This document shows, one piece after another, positions 1 to 7,360 of a stretch of 64,000 bases of DNA. The stretch covers positions 6,634,001 to 6,698,000 of the forward strand of contig NZ_CP043450.1 of the NCBI RefSeq assembly GCF_003286415.2, read 5' to 3'. The position numbers and the translations under genes are program-made. The stretch is from Mucilaginibacter rubeus (GTDB lineage: Bacteria > Bacteroidota > Bacteroidia > Sphingobacteriales > Sphingobacteriaceae). The notes under the pieces are model-generated. The model was not told where the DNA came from and did not search any database. It was given only the letters and a program-made list of their open reading frames with translations. Within the stretch, counting starts at the first letter, position 1. The number at the start of each line of letters is the position of its first letter.

Positions 1-1
1 A

Positions 2-61
2 GCGAAAGACGCAGCCGCTTTAAAACAGCTTTTAACCAGAGTTAACAACCTTTTAAAATGA
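2..61 (+). CDS. C-terminal end of an upstream phage gene (partial)
   Basis: Only the last 19 codons and a TGA stop lie in the window. They read as an Ala/Leu/Lys-rich, probably helical tail end. The TGA overlaps the ATG of the next gene as ATGA, the usual spacing of translationally coupled genes in a phage late operon, which is why this frame was chosen. The product cannot be identified from so little sequence. It would be an upstream tail or baseplate protein by position only. Confidence 0.5.
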   Translation, partial: AKDAAALKQLLTRVNNLLK

Positions 62-276
62 GTTTAAATACGGTAAAGCTTAAGCAGGATTTAAAAGATT
101 TATACGAGGCCTCCCAGAACGATACAGGGACAGCCGAAGAAAATCTGGAGACTTTTTTAAATGCTTTCGTAAGCGCTATAGAAACGTTTGTAAAGTCTGG
201 CGCTGTGATTTACATAGATGGTTTAACCGCTGGCACTAATCCAGTAGTCGGCACATTTAACGGCAAAATAGAATGA
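58..276 (+). CDS. small phage structural-region protein, unknown function
   Basis: A 72-residue protein with a helical N-terminal half rich in Lys, Asp and Glu. The second half, from about residue 48, is Gly/Thr/Val-rich and looks like a beta segment, ending in GTFNGKIE. I do not recognise a named family. It overlaps the preceding frame by ATGA and the following baseplate gene by four bases, so it belongs to the same late operon. Its place just before a gp25-like wedge gene suggests a small baseplate or tail accessory protein, but that is inference from position. Confidence 0.6.
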   Translation: MSLNTVKLKQDLKDLYEASQNDTGTAEENLETFLNAFVSAIETFVKSGAVIYIDGLTAGTNPVVGTFNGKIE

Positions 277-560
277 TTGATTATTTAGAAGATGAGGACG
301 GCGATTGTCTGTTTGCCGGAGGTGACTTTGCGAAGGGAGAAAGCAATCAACAACAACAAAAAAAGATCTTGCTATCAGACCCCGGCGAATATAAACAAGC
401 GCCTACCGCAACGGTCGGTTTATCAAGGTTTTTAAACGATGATAGCACAGATGATTTGCTCCGCGAAATCCGCATTAAATATAGCGCGGATGGAATGAAG
501 GTAAACGGGATGGGCTTTGTAAGCGGTAAACTCAATATAGACGCTGATTATGCAAGTTGA
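273..560 (+). CDS. gp25/gp46-like baseplate wedge protein
   Basis: A 95-residue protein with the layout of small baseplate wedge proteins of contractile tails (T4 gp25, P2 W, Mu gp46). The segment LLSDPGEYKQAPTATVGL is followed by a short helix and then EIRIKYSADGMKV. The GEYK...P..GVGL block and the D-G-M-K-V block are what I recognise. In the family this protein helps join the wedges of the baseplate around the tail tube. It overlaps both neighbours. The assignment rests on motif memory and gene order; the family is short and divergent. Confidence 0.6.
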   Translation: MIDYLEDEDGDCLFAGGDFAKGESNQQQQKKILLSDPGEYKQAPTATVGLSRFLNDDSTDDLLREIRIKYSADGMKVNGMGFVSGKLNIDADYAS

Positions 561-834
561 AATAAAAGCCAGGCAAACACCGCATGATATTGCTATTCAG
601 TGCGGCGGTACGCTTGATAGCATTTTTGAGGCCGCCGAATTAATGGGCATTGACGTTACCGACGAAGTTAAACCGGGTACAATTGTTACCGCCCCGGCCA
701 TCGCTGTACAAGACGTAGCGGATTATTTCAGGAAATACAAAATTTCTCCGGCATCTGCCACAACAGAACTGGAGGCGCTATTACCAGAGGGCGTGGAATT
801 CTGGGCAATTGAATACGACTTTATAGTTTCCTAA
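550..834 (+). CDS. LysM-domain phage tail/baseplate protein
   Basis: A 94-residue protein whose residues 8-50 follow the phage LysM pattern: a ...DIAIQCGG turn, a helix with the Ile-Phe-Glu-Ala-Ala core, then GIDVTDEVKPGTIV. Phage LysM proteins of this size (gpX-like) sit at the tail tip or baseplate and are thought to touch peptidoglycan or other tail proteins. The C-terminal half has no motif I know. It overlaps the gp25-like gene by 11 bases and its stop shares a base with the ATG of the J-like gene. Confidence 0.6.
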   Translation: MQVEIKARQTPHDIAIQCGGTLDSIFEAAELMGIDVTDEVKPGTIVTAPAIAVQDVADYFRKYKISPASATTELEALLPEGVEFWAIEYDFIVS

Positions 835-1664
835 TGGCACAAACGATAGATTACTGGTATAAGCAAATAATTAACCGCGTTTATGCCGATGAAAAATTAA
901 GCGAACTAAACAGCACAAGCGCCGTAGCGGATTACAAGCTTTGGGCTTACATCGTAGCATCTGTAATTTGGACGCTTGACACGCTTTTTGATAAGCACCG
1001 TGCCGCCATCGAAGCTTTGCTGGCCCTACTAAAGCCGCATACATTACGCTGGTATCGTGATTTAGCGTTGCGCTTTCAATATGGACAGGCTTTAATTCCA
1101 GATAGTGACAAATATGCAAACGTAGGGTTAGACGATGCTGCAATCGCCGCGCAAAAGATAATCGAGCAGGCCGCTGTAGTTGAAAACGATGACGGCAGTT
1201 TGAGAATGAAAGTTGTTAAACTGATTGATGATGACTATGCACAGTTAACAGATCAGGAAAAACTTTCGTTTGTCGCTTACATCAAAAGTTGTAAAGATGC
1301 CGGAGTGCGTGTAAATATTGATAGCCTGCCGCCTGATGGCTTAAAACTTGTTTTGAGCATCTATTACGACCCCCTTGTTTTAAACGCCGCTGGAGAGCGA
1401 ATAGACGCGGCCAGCACAGCGCCTGTTATTGATGCTGTTAATAACTATTTAAAGAACCTGCAATTTAACGGGGAGTTTGCCAAAACAAGATTGTCAGATG
1501 CGATACAGCTTGTTGATGGTGTGCAACTGGTTTCCCTTGCCAGCGCACAGGCGCAATATGGTTTAAGGCCATTTGAAGAAATTAACGAAAGGTACATCCC
1601 AGATGCCGGATACCTGCGGGTTACTGATGGCGGATTTACTATAACCTACGTGCCTTATGTTTAA
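834..1664 (+). CDS. baseplate J-like protein
   Basis: A 276-residue protein directly after the gp25-like and LysM genes, the position of gpJ (P2) or gp47 (Mu). The N-terminal 80 residues are helical with an aromatic-rich stretch. The C-terminal half (about residues 155-270) is a mixed alpha/beta region containing the PPDGLKLVLSIYYDPLVLN strand pair and a Tyr/Pro-rich end. J-like proteins form part of the wedge that links the baseplate hub to the fibres. It is shorter than P2 gpJ (about 300 residues). The call depends mainly on size and order. Confidence 0.6.
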   Translation: MAQTIDYWYKQIINRVYADEKLSELNSTSAVADYKLWAYIVASVIWTLDTLFDKHRAAIEALLALLKPHTLRWYRDLALRFQYGQALIPDSDKYANVGLDDAAIAAQKIIEQAAVVENDDGSLRMKVVKLIDDDYAQLTDQEKLSFVAYIKSCKDAGVRVNIDSLPPDGLKLVLSIYYDPLVLNAAGERIDAASTAPVIDAVNNYLKNLQFNGEFAKTRLSDAIQLVDGVQLVSLASAQAQYGLRPFEEINERYIPDAGYLRVTDGGFTITYVPYV

Positions 1665-2127
1665 TATCAATTATGACAGGTGGGTAATGCTTATGCTGCC
1701 TATGAGGAAGCGTAAGGCAAAGTTATTTGCATGGCTGCGGGCATTGTGTACGCCCGTGGTTATCATGTATAATATCTTTTTAGCCAAGCGCTCCGCCGAT
1801 CTGTACAACGTATTGCATGACAGCCGCGTGTTTAGCCTTGAAGCGATGCTCAACGATAGGTTTGATAACATAGAGCGGCGCATTTACATAGATGACGGCT
1901 TTGCGTTTGACAGGATTTACATTTTTCAACCAGACGAAAACAAGCCGCTTTATTTAGGCAGCGTGCCTTTACACAATGAAGGTGATTACGCAGACACCGG
2001 GGTAGATTTTATAGTAAATGTGCCCGAAGCAATCACATTAAGCAATCAGGATTTAATAGAAATGGAAGCCAAAGTGAAATATTACAAGCTGGCCTCTAAA
2101 CGATTTTTAATATACAGGACAATATGA
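1657..2127 (+). CDS. phage tail-end protein, gpI-like by position
   Basis: A 156-residue protein overlapping the J-like gene by 8 bases and the fibre gene by 4 bases. The N-terminal third is unusually basic and hydrophobic (MRKRKAKLFAWLRAL), with a possible membrane-like helix around residues 25-45. The remainder is acidic with a FNVPEAITL-type beta region. The place between J and the collar fibre is where P2 gpI or Mu gp48 lies, but I see no sequence motif for that family. Function is inferred from position alone. Confidence 0.5.
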   Translation: MFNINYDRWVMLMLPMRKRKAKLFAWLRALCTPVVIMYNIFLAKRSADLYNVLHDSRVFSLEAMLNDRFDNIERRIYIDDGFAFDRIYIFQPDENKPLYLGSVPLHNEGDYADTGVDFIVNVPEAITLSNQDLIEMEAKVKYYKLASKRFLIYRTI

Positions 2128-2927
2128 ACAGATATGATTTTACACAGCCGGGGGGCTTTCCGTTTGATCAGGGAGTAATGAAGTTTATACAGGACTGTAT
2201 CGGTACTGCCGCACAAACGGCAGCGCTGGCCGGGCCTCTTGCAATCCTTTCCGGGTGTGATGCTGCGGGCACAAGCGTAAGCGATGGCGTGGTAGTTATC
2301 AATGGCGAAATATTGCCGTTTGTTGGTGGTGTTAAGCAAACCAAAGTTATAATTCAGGAAAACGCTACCACAGTTGTATTTCAGGATAACCAACCGCGCG
2401 TTGTAAAGTATGTGCGTGCGGCAAGGTTTGGTGATGACGGCACTACAGCGATGTTATGGGCGAACTTTAAACGAAATACAACCGAAGGAGTACTGGCGCG
2501 GCTTGATCGCGTAGAGGGGCTTTTAAGGCCATTTGCTGGCGTTGGTGGTATGGTCTGGTGGAAAGGCACTAAAGAAGCTATACCAACAGGCTGGCGGGAG
2601 GTTGAAGGCTGGCGCGGCCGTCTACCGATGCACTACAACCCAGATGATGCCGATTTTGCAACAGTAGGCGCGCCGGGCGGTTCTAAGACGGTAACTATGG
2701 CTTTGGAAAATCTTATTGAGCATGACCACGAACAATACGTTTCTATCACAGACCAGACCGGGACGCTCATTGAAGATAACAGATTAAGTGGCGGTAGCGG
2801 AAGGGGGCTTTGGGCAAAGATTTTTGGCAGAACGGCCAAAACAGGTAGCGCAAACCCAGCGCCAATGAAGATAGTGAACCCTTACATAACAGGTATGTGG
2901 ATTGAACCAATCCCAGGCACATTTTAA
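2124..2927 (+). CDS. tail-collar-domain phage tail fibre protein
   Basis: A 267-residue protein. Residues 1-130 form a Gly/Val-rich beta region. From about residue 140 it shows a tail-collar-like segment: GGMVWWKGTKEAIPTGWREV, then a WRGRLPMHYN stretch, and a C-terminal NPYITGMWIEPIPGTF. The W..GT...IP.GW..C/V..W.GR.P pattern is typical of short fibres of Bacteroidota prophages. Such proteins attach the distal fibre or bind the host surface. It starts inside the 3' end of the previous gene and is followed after 32 bases by the large fibre gene. Confidence 0.7.
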   Translation: MNRYDFTQPGGFPFDQGVMKFIQDCIGTAAQTAALAGPLAILSGCDAAGTSVSDGVVVINGEILPFVGGVKQTKVIIQENATTVVFQDNQPRVVKYVRAARFGDDGTTAMLWANFKRNTTEGVLARLDRVEGLLRPFAGVGGMVWWKGTKEAIPTGWREVEGWRGRLPMHYNPDDADFATVGAPGGSKTVTMALENLIEHDHEQYVSITDQTGTLIEDNRLSGGSGRGLWAKIFGRTAKTGSANPAPMKIVNPYITGMWIEPIPGTF

Positions 2928-2959
2928 TTTCAAATTTAATACCCCTAAATAACAGAGAG

Positions 2960-5308
2960 ATGGCGACAAGAGACGCATTAAAGAATTTTTTTTTAAGAGG
3001 TGCAAAACCAACGGCGGGGCAATTTGCTTCGCTTATCGACAGCTTTTGGCATAAAGACGAAGATTCGATACCAGTAAGCAAGATCACCAACCTATCTAAT
3101 ACATTAGCAGGAAAGGCGGCAACCGAAGATTTGCAAACCGAAGCAACTACCAGAGCGGCGGCGGATGAAGATTTGCAACTCCAAATCAATGAATTGGCAG
3201 AAAGCGGAGGTATAGGATACACAGCCGAAAACGTGGCAAACAAAAACGTAGCCAATGGATACGCCGGGTTAGATGAAACGGGTAAAGTTTCGGCAGATCA
3301 ATTACCCAGTTACGTAGATGACGTGCTGGAGTTTGCCAATTTCGCTGCATTGCCTTCACCGGGTGAAGCTGGTAAAATTTATATAACCATAGATAACAAT
3401 AACGAATACCGCTGGAGTGGCTCAACCTATATTCAAATCGTTGCGTCACCCGGTACTACTGATGCCGTGCCCGAAGGTGCAACAAATAAGTATTTTACCG
3501 TTACAAGGGTTTTAAACTCCATTTTAACTGGTATCGGTTTTGGTACATCTACTGCCGTGGCTGCCACGGATAGCGTTTTGCAGGCGCTGGGTAAATTACA
3601 GGCTCAAATAACTGCATTGTTTAAAATCCCGGTAGGCGGCACAGCCGGACAAATACTTGCCAAAAACAGTAATACCGATGGTGACGTGCATTGGATAAAC
3701 GCGCCAGTTGACGGAGCACAAGGCCCGGCGGGTGTTGGCGTTCCAAACGGTGGCGCTGCTGGTCAAATTTTAGCTAAGAACTCCGCGACTGACGGCGACA
3801 CACACTGGATAAATGCGCCGTCTGGCGGCGGTGGTGGCTCGTCGGAGCCCTCCGGCCAAATCAAATCTTTTAGGGTTGACTACGGCGCTGTAGGCGATGG
3901 CGTGTCGGATGATCTTACAGCAATAAATAACGCATTGCTTAGTGAGAATGTAATTGAAGATAGCGGAGATTTTTTTGTTTCCGCTGCTTATGATAATAAA
4001 TACGGAACGCCAATAAACGGTAATGTTCGTATTTTGAAAAATAACGCCAATGGAGGAAAACAGCAATTAAATAGTTACGCGGATAAATTTCAACACGTAT
4101 TCGGGACTGAATATTTATCATACTTCCACAAAAAACTAATAGCCAACAGAGCATCTGCCGCCACCACCGCGCCCACGCCTATTAATGTCGTATTAACTGG
4201 AGATAGTACAACATTCGGGGATATAAGCGGAGAAGAAGCTAATTATAACATTGGCATTGTAATGACAGATTTGGCCAGCAGGGATTTAATTCCGGCTATC
4301 AACTTTCTAAATCATGGTCAAGGTGGAAAAACCACGCAGGATTGGTTAGATACTTATTTGGCTGCCGATTTGGCCGCAAATCCTGATGTTTTGGTTATCA
4401 GGTGGGGTATCAATGATACCGCAGGAATAACGCCGCGCCAATTAATTGATAAAATCGACACTGGTTTATCAACTATTCGTGGAAATGCAAACTACACAAA
4501 GGAAAAATTGTCAATAGTCCTTTGTTCGATGAGCACGACAACCGATGATAATTTGGGTCATAAAGGAGAAATATTTAACGAAGAATATAATAAAGGTTTA
4601 AGAACTCTTGCCCGCAAATATGCTTGCTGTTACATGGACGTTTACGCTATGTGGCAAGATGCAAGAAATGGACAAGATTATATTAGCGCTTACGATGCTG
4701 GCCGCCCGAACGAGTTAATACACCCTGCAAAATCTTTCAAAGTGCTGATAGCATGCGCCACCTATGATATTTTATTTCCTAAATACTATAGGAACAGTCC
4801 ATTGCGTGACGGCGGTTTTTCTGCACCGACCATGAGTAAACCATTTTCGTATTATCCAATCGGTATAAGTTATGATTTTGTAACCACCGATGGTGGATGG
4901 CCGATAAACGGATCGTTGGTAAGTCACAAAAGTAGCTTAACCAGTATTCAGCAAACCTTAATGAATATTGGGGGGGCTGACCCAATTATGTATGTAAGAA
5001 GCGGATATGCTAACAGTTGGTCAACTTGGAAAATAGTTCCTTTTGGTGTAGTAAATCCGCTAACGAATAGAGGGTTTAATAATCCCGCCGCATCGACATT
5101 GCCAAATTCTTACCCTGATGGTATTACCTACGATTTTGGTTTGACAGATAATGGGTTTCCTATCAACGGCTTTTTGATAACCAATAAAACCGGGCTGAAT
5201 GGTTTTGCTAAACAGGAAATTTCAAGTTATGACGGTGGCGCTGCAATGTATATCAGGGGCGGGTATGCTAATGCGTGGCAGGCATGGAAACAAGTAACGT
5301 TAGTATAA
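2960..5308 (+). CDS. large tail fibre with SGNH esterase domain and two pyocin-knob-like repeats
   Basis: A 782-residue modular fibre. Residues 1-60 are a conserved phage N-terminus (MATRDALKNFFLRG). Two copies of a GGTAGQILAKNS...HWINAP module lie near residues 225-250 and 263-288, with a short collagen-like GAQGPAG between them. Around residue 310 FRVDYGAVGDGVSDD resembles the start of a pectate-lyase-like helix, but only the start is present. Residues about 405-595 form an SGNH hydrolase: GDSTTFGD, GQGGKTTQDW, RWGINDT and ELIHP. The usual catalytic D-x-x-H reads E-L-I-H. The C-terminus holds two repeats of about 80 residues (GWPINGSLV...W..WK) like pyocin knobs. The protein probably binds and deacylates a cell-surface glycan. 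A T9 run crosses codons 9-12. Confidence 0.75.
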   Translation: MATRDALKNFFLRGAKPTAGQFASLIDSFWHKDEDSIPVSKITNLSNTLAGKAATEDLQTEATTRAAADEDLQLQINELAESGGIGYTAENVANKNVANGYAGLDETGKVSADQLPSYVDDVLEFANFAALPSPGEAGKIYITIDNNNEYRWSGSTYIQIVASPGTTDAVPEGATNKYFTVTRVLNSILTGIGFGTSTAVAATDSVLQALGKLQAQITALFKIPVGGTAGQILAKNSNTDGDVHWINAPVDGAQGPAGVGVPNGGAAGQILAKNSATDGDTHWINAPSGGGGGSSEPSGQIKSFRVDYGAVGDGVSDDLTAINNALLSENVIEDSGDFFVSAAYDNKYGTPINGNVRILKNNANGGKQQLNSYADKFQHVFGTEYLSYFHKKLIANRASAATTAPTPINVVLTGDSTTFGDISGEEANYNIGIVMTDLASRDLIPAINFLNHGQGGKTTQDWLDTYLAADLAANPDVLVIRWGINDTAGITPRQLIDKIDTGLSTIRGNANYTKEKLSIVLCSMSTTTDDNLGHKGEIFNEEYNKGLRTLARKYACCYMDVYAMWQDARNGQDYISAYDAGRPNELIHPAKSFKVLIACATYDILFPKYYRNSPLRDGGFSAPTMSKPFSYYPIGISYDFVTTDGGWPINGSLVSHKSSLTSIQQTLMNIGGADPIMYVRSGYANSWSTWKIVPFGVVNPLTNRGFNNPAASTLPNSYPDGITYDFGLTDNGFPINGFLITNKTGLNGFAKQEISSYDGGAAMYIRGGYANAWQAWKQVTLV

Positions 5309-5334
5309 CGAGCTATAAAAATTATATTTGCTTT

Positions 5335-6042
5335 ATGAGAAAAGGGCTTATAATATCAATTGTTGTGAATATACTTTGTTTGCCATTAGCAGGTATTTAC
5401 TTAGTTAGAAAAATTCAATTTTATAACAGTTTAGCCCCTAAACCAATCAGCATAAAAAATGAAAATATCTTTTGGAAAATTAGAAGCTCTGAATTTCGAA
5501 CATTTGAAGTGGACAGTAATTCAATTGTTTTTATTGGTGATAGTCACACGCAATTTTTTGAGGTTGCGGAGGCTTTTCATAATGCTCATTGTAAAAATAG
5601 AGGCATAGCGTTGGACGGCACGAAATCCGTACTGGATAGGATTGATTTTATAGTTGATAAACATCCTAAAAAGATATTTATTCAGGTTGGTATAAACGAT
5701 TTGTTAAATGGCGCTTCGCCGAATTCTGTAAGTGAAGAAATTCGAGAGGTCATAAAGAAAACAAAAGCTGTTTCGCCAAACACAGCTATTTACCTACAAA
5801 GTGTATTTCCTACCAACTGGAATAAATACCAAGCAAAAACGCCAGTTTTAAGCGATATTAAGAGTCTGAATTTGAAATTAAAGACGTTAGCCTTTGAGAC
5901 CAAATGCGAATATATCGATTTGTATAACGCCTTTTTAAAAGGCAGTGGACTAAATTCCCTGTATGACTGTGGAGATAGTTTGCATCTAAATGGACTGGGT
6001 TACCTTTTATGGAGGGATTCTTTAAAGCGATATGTCAATTAA
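5335..6042 (+). CDS. membrane-anchored SGNH/GDSL hydrolase, prophage-linked
   Basis: A 235-residue protein from the ATG at 5335 (MRKGLIIS). An in-frame ATG at 5275 lies inside the fibre gene and would put 20 polar residues before the membrane segment, so the later start is preferred. Residues 4-25 form one transmembrane helix. The rest is an SGNH hydrolase with all blocks: GDSHTQF (nucleophile Ser), NRGI, GIND and DSLHLN (Asp and His). Such enzymes remove acyl groups from sugars. A second esterase beside an esterase-bearing fibre suggests a surface-glycan modifier made by the lysogen, or a virion-release helper. It ends just before a strong hairpin terminator. Confidence 0.65.
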   Translation: MRKGLIISIVVNILCLPLAGIYLVRKIQFYNSLAPKPISIKNENIFWKIRSSEFRTFEVDSNSIVFIGDSHTQFFEVAEAFHNAHCKNRGIALDGTKSVLDRIDFIVDKHPKKIFIQVGINDLLNGASPNSVSEEIREVIKKTKAVSPNTAIYLQSVFPTNWNKYQAKTPVLSDIKSLNLKLKTLAFETKCEYIDLYNAFLKGSGLNSLYDCGDSLHLNGLGYLLWRDSLKRYVN

Positions 6043-6052
6043 AGTTATATCA

Positions 6053-6080
6053 AGCCTCTTCAAATTGAAGAGGCTTTTTT
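6053..6080 (+). terminator. rho-independent terminator of the late operon
   Basis: The stem AGCCTCTTCA pairs with TGAAGAGGCT over a three-base loop and is followed by six T. It lies ten bases after the SGNH stop and covers the last codons of the convergent RadC-like gene, so the 3' end of that gene doubles as the hairpin. Confidence 0.8.
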
Positions 6081-6500
6081 ATTATCCATCAAAGAATAAA
6101 ATCCTTTTGTCTTTATAATTAAGTGATCTAATAGATGTATATCTAAGAGTTCGGCGGCCATTTTTAAGCGTTCTGTAGCTTGATAGTCTGTTATCGATGG
6201 GCGAAGCTCTCCAGATGGGTGGTTGTGTGCAATTATAATGTTTGTAGCCATGCAATTTAATGCGCATGAAAGGGTAAATTTTATATCAAATGTTGTGGCT
6301 TTTGAACTTCCAGTATTTACACAGCGCCATGAAATTACTTCATTCCTTGAATTTAAAAAAAGTACATATACCTGTTCTTGGAGGTTAATTAGGCTGTCAT
6401 CCCATATTTTCATAAAAAAAGCGTAGCTATCGGCAGAGCACGTAATTGGCCGCGACAAAATCTTTTCAATATAACTTACCTTTAGCTGGGAGTGCTTCAA
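6060..6500 (-). CDS. RadC-like JAB-domain protein (short mobile-element type)
   Basis: A 146-residue protein with the RadC/JAB metal site: Glu in EQVYVLFL, then IAHNHPSGELRPS and an Asp eight residues after the second His (TDYQAT). Full-length RadC has an N-terminal helix-hairpin-helix domain; this form lacks it. Short RadC proteins of about 150 residues are common on Bacteroidota mobile elements, and their biochemical role is not established. It converges on the phage late operon and shares its terminator. No partner gene follows, so it is probably cargo of the prophage or of an older island at the same site. Confidence 0.75.
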   Translation of the reverse strand: MKHSQLKVSYIEKILSRPITCSADSYAFFMKIWDDSLINLQEQVYVLFLNSRNEVISWRCVNTGSSKATTFDIKFTLSCALNCMATNIIIAHNHPSGELRPSITDYQATERLKMAAELLDIHLLDHLIIKTKGFYSLMDNKKASSI

Positions 6501-6549
6501 AGGAACAAAATATGGCGTAACTGTGGTTTATCTTTCGCCCGCTCATGGC

Positions 6550-6635
6550 TTCCAACGGCCAAACACAACGCAAAAGCACAGCTACACCATTTCGGCGTAT
6601 CTCCGGCGTTGTGTTGCGTGTTCTAACTGTTGGAA
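6550..6635. repeat. two-step inverted repeat (attC-like outline)
   Basis: The outer arms TTCCAAC (6550-6556) and GTTGGAA (6629-6635) are perfect complements. The inner arms AACACAACGC (6562-6571) and GCGTTGTGTT (6606-6615) are also perfect. The spacer between arms is 5 bases on the left and 13 on the right. This stacked-arm outline recalls an integron attC or the fold of a small mobile element. The arms do not match the attC core exactly and no integrase is nearby. Confidence 0.5.
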
Positions 6636-7013
6636 TTTTGAGCGGCAACAACTGGGAATACAATATTTTTGACTTTCCAAAAATAGGGAATTATATTAAA
6701 GCTGCTACATATCCATATCACTTATCAGTTTAAATCAAATAGGCGCATTTTTACGTCCGTTTGCGCGGAAAGTTTTGTTTTTTGGGCAATTTGCGCCTTG
6801 TTTACTGTGTTATAAGACTTTAAATTTTAAGCGCTGGTTTAGCTGCTTTAGTAAGGAAAAAAAATTATCATTGCATTGTGAGGCTTTTAAAAGGCTTATG
6901 AAAGGTATTTTTTAAACCAGACATCAAAAAAAAGTAGTTTTTAAGCGAAAAAAAAGGCCCTTTTTAGGCCGCTCAATCAACGATTTTTCCAAAAAATAAC
7001 CTAAAAAAACCTC

Positions 7014-7049
7014 GCATGTGGATTTAATTTTTTATTGCATGTCGAATTC
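7014..7049 (+). repeat. imperfect direct repeat GCATGT(G/C)GA(T/A)TT
   Basis: GCATGTGGATTT at 7014-7025 and GCATGTCGAATT at 7037-7048 are 23 bases apart, start to start, in an otherwise A/T-rich stretch. Repeats about two helical turns apart would suit a transposase or integrase arm site at a prophage end. That role is only a guess. Confidence 0.3.
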
Positions 7050-7360
7050 GCGATTTTATAAACTTTTTCGCACAACAACGATGAAGCTTATGTTCCCCTA
7101 AATCACTGTCACTGAACATGATTAAAAACGCTTCCCTTTCTCCAACAAAAACACCTTCAATTCTTAGTTATTAACACCGTAAGCAACTGAAAAACAGTCC
7201 CTGCAAATTAGCCAAAGTTCATACGCCTCATTTATTATCAGCTTGTGGAAAACTCCGACTATTATGCTATTCAGCATACTAATAGATTTGAGTTAAAACC
7301 CCTGAACCTTTTTTAGTGTTGCATCTACTCAGTTAATTTTATCATAATTAAGGAAAAGCT

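Larger units (their letters stand above)
6501..7360. other. 860-base gene-free stretch at the likely prophage edge
   Basis: No convincing coding sequence is seen. A short plus-strand open frame at 6545-6733 has no family features and lies over an inverted repeat. The stretch holds that inverted repeat (6550-6635), many A/T homopolymers, a weak minus-strand hairpin with a T8 run near 6951-6971, and a direct repeat at 7014-7049. The part from about 7100 is ordinary upstream sequence for nrdJ. The element boundary probably lies here, but no attachment-site duplicate can be proven because the other end is outside the window. Confidence 0.5.

Noticed and set aside
58..2927. A type VI secretion or extracellular contractile injection system
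   Set aside because: The gp25-like, LysM and J-like proteins exist in these too, but the collar and knob-bearing fibres and the lack of tss or AAA+ ATPase genes fit a phage or tailocin better.
6545..6733. A 62-codon plus-strand open frame in the prophage edge gap
   Set aside because: It runs through both arms of an inverted repeat, has biased composition and no family features.
7090..7360. A cobalamin riboswitch in the nrdJ leader
   Set aside because: I looked for the B12-box and a paired leader and saw neither; the leader is A/T-rich with no long stems.
6501..7360. A tRNA gene serving as prophage attachment site
   Set aside because: No cloverleaf or 3' CCA-end pattern was seen by eye in either direction.
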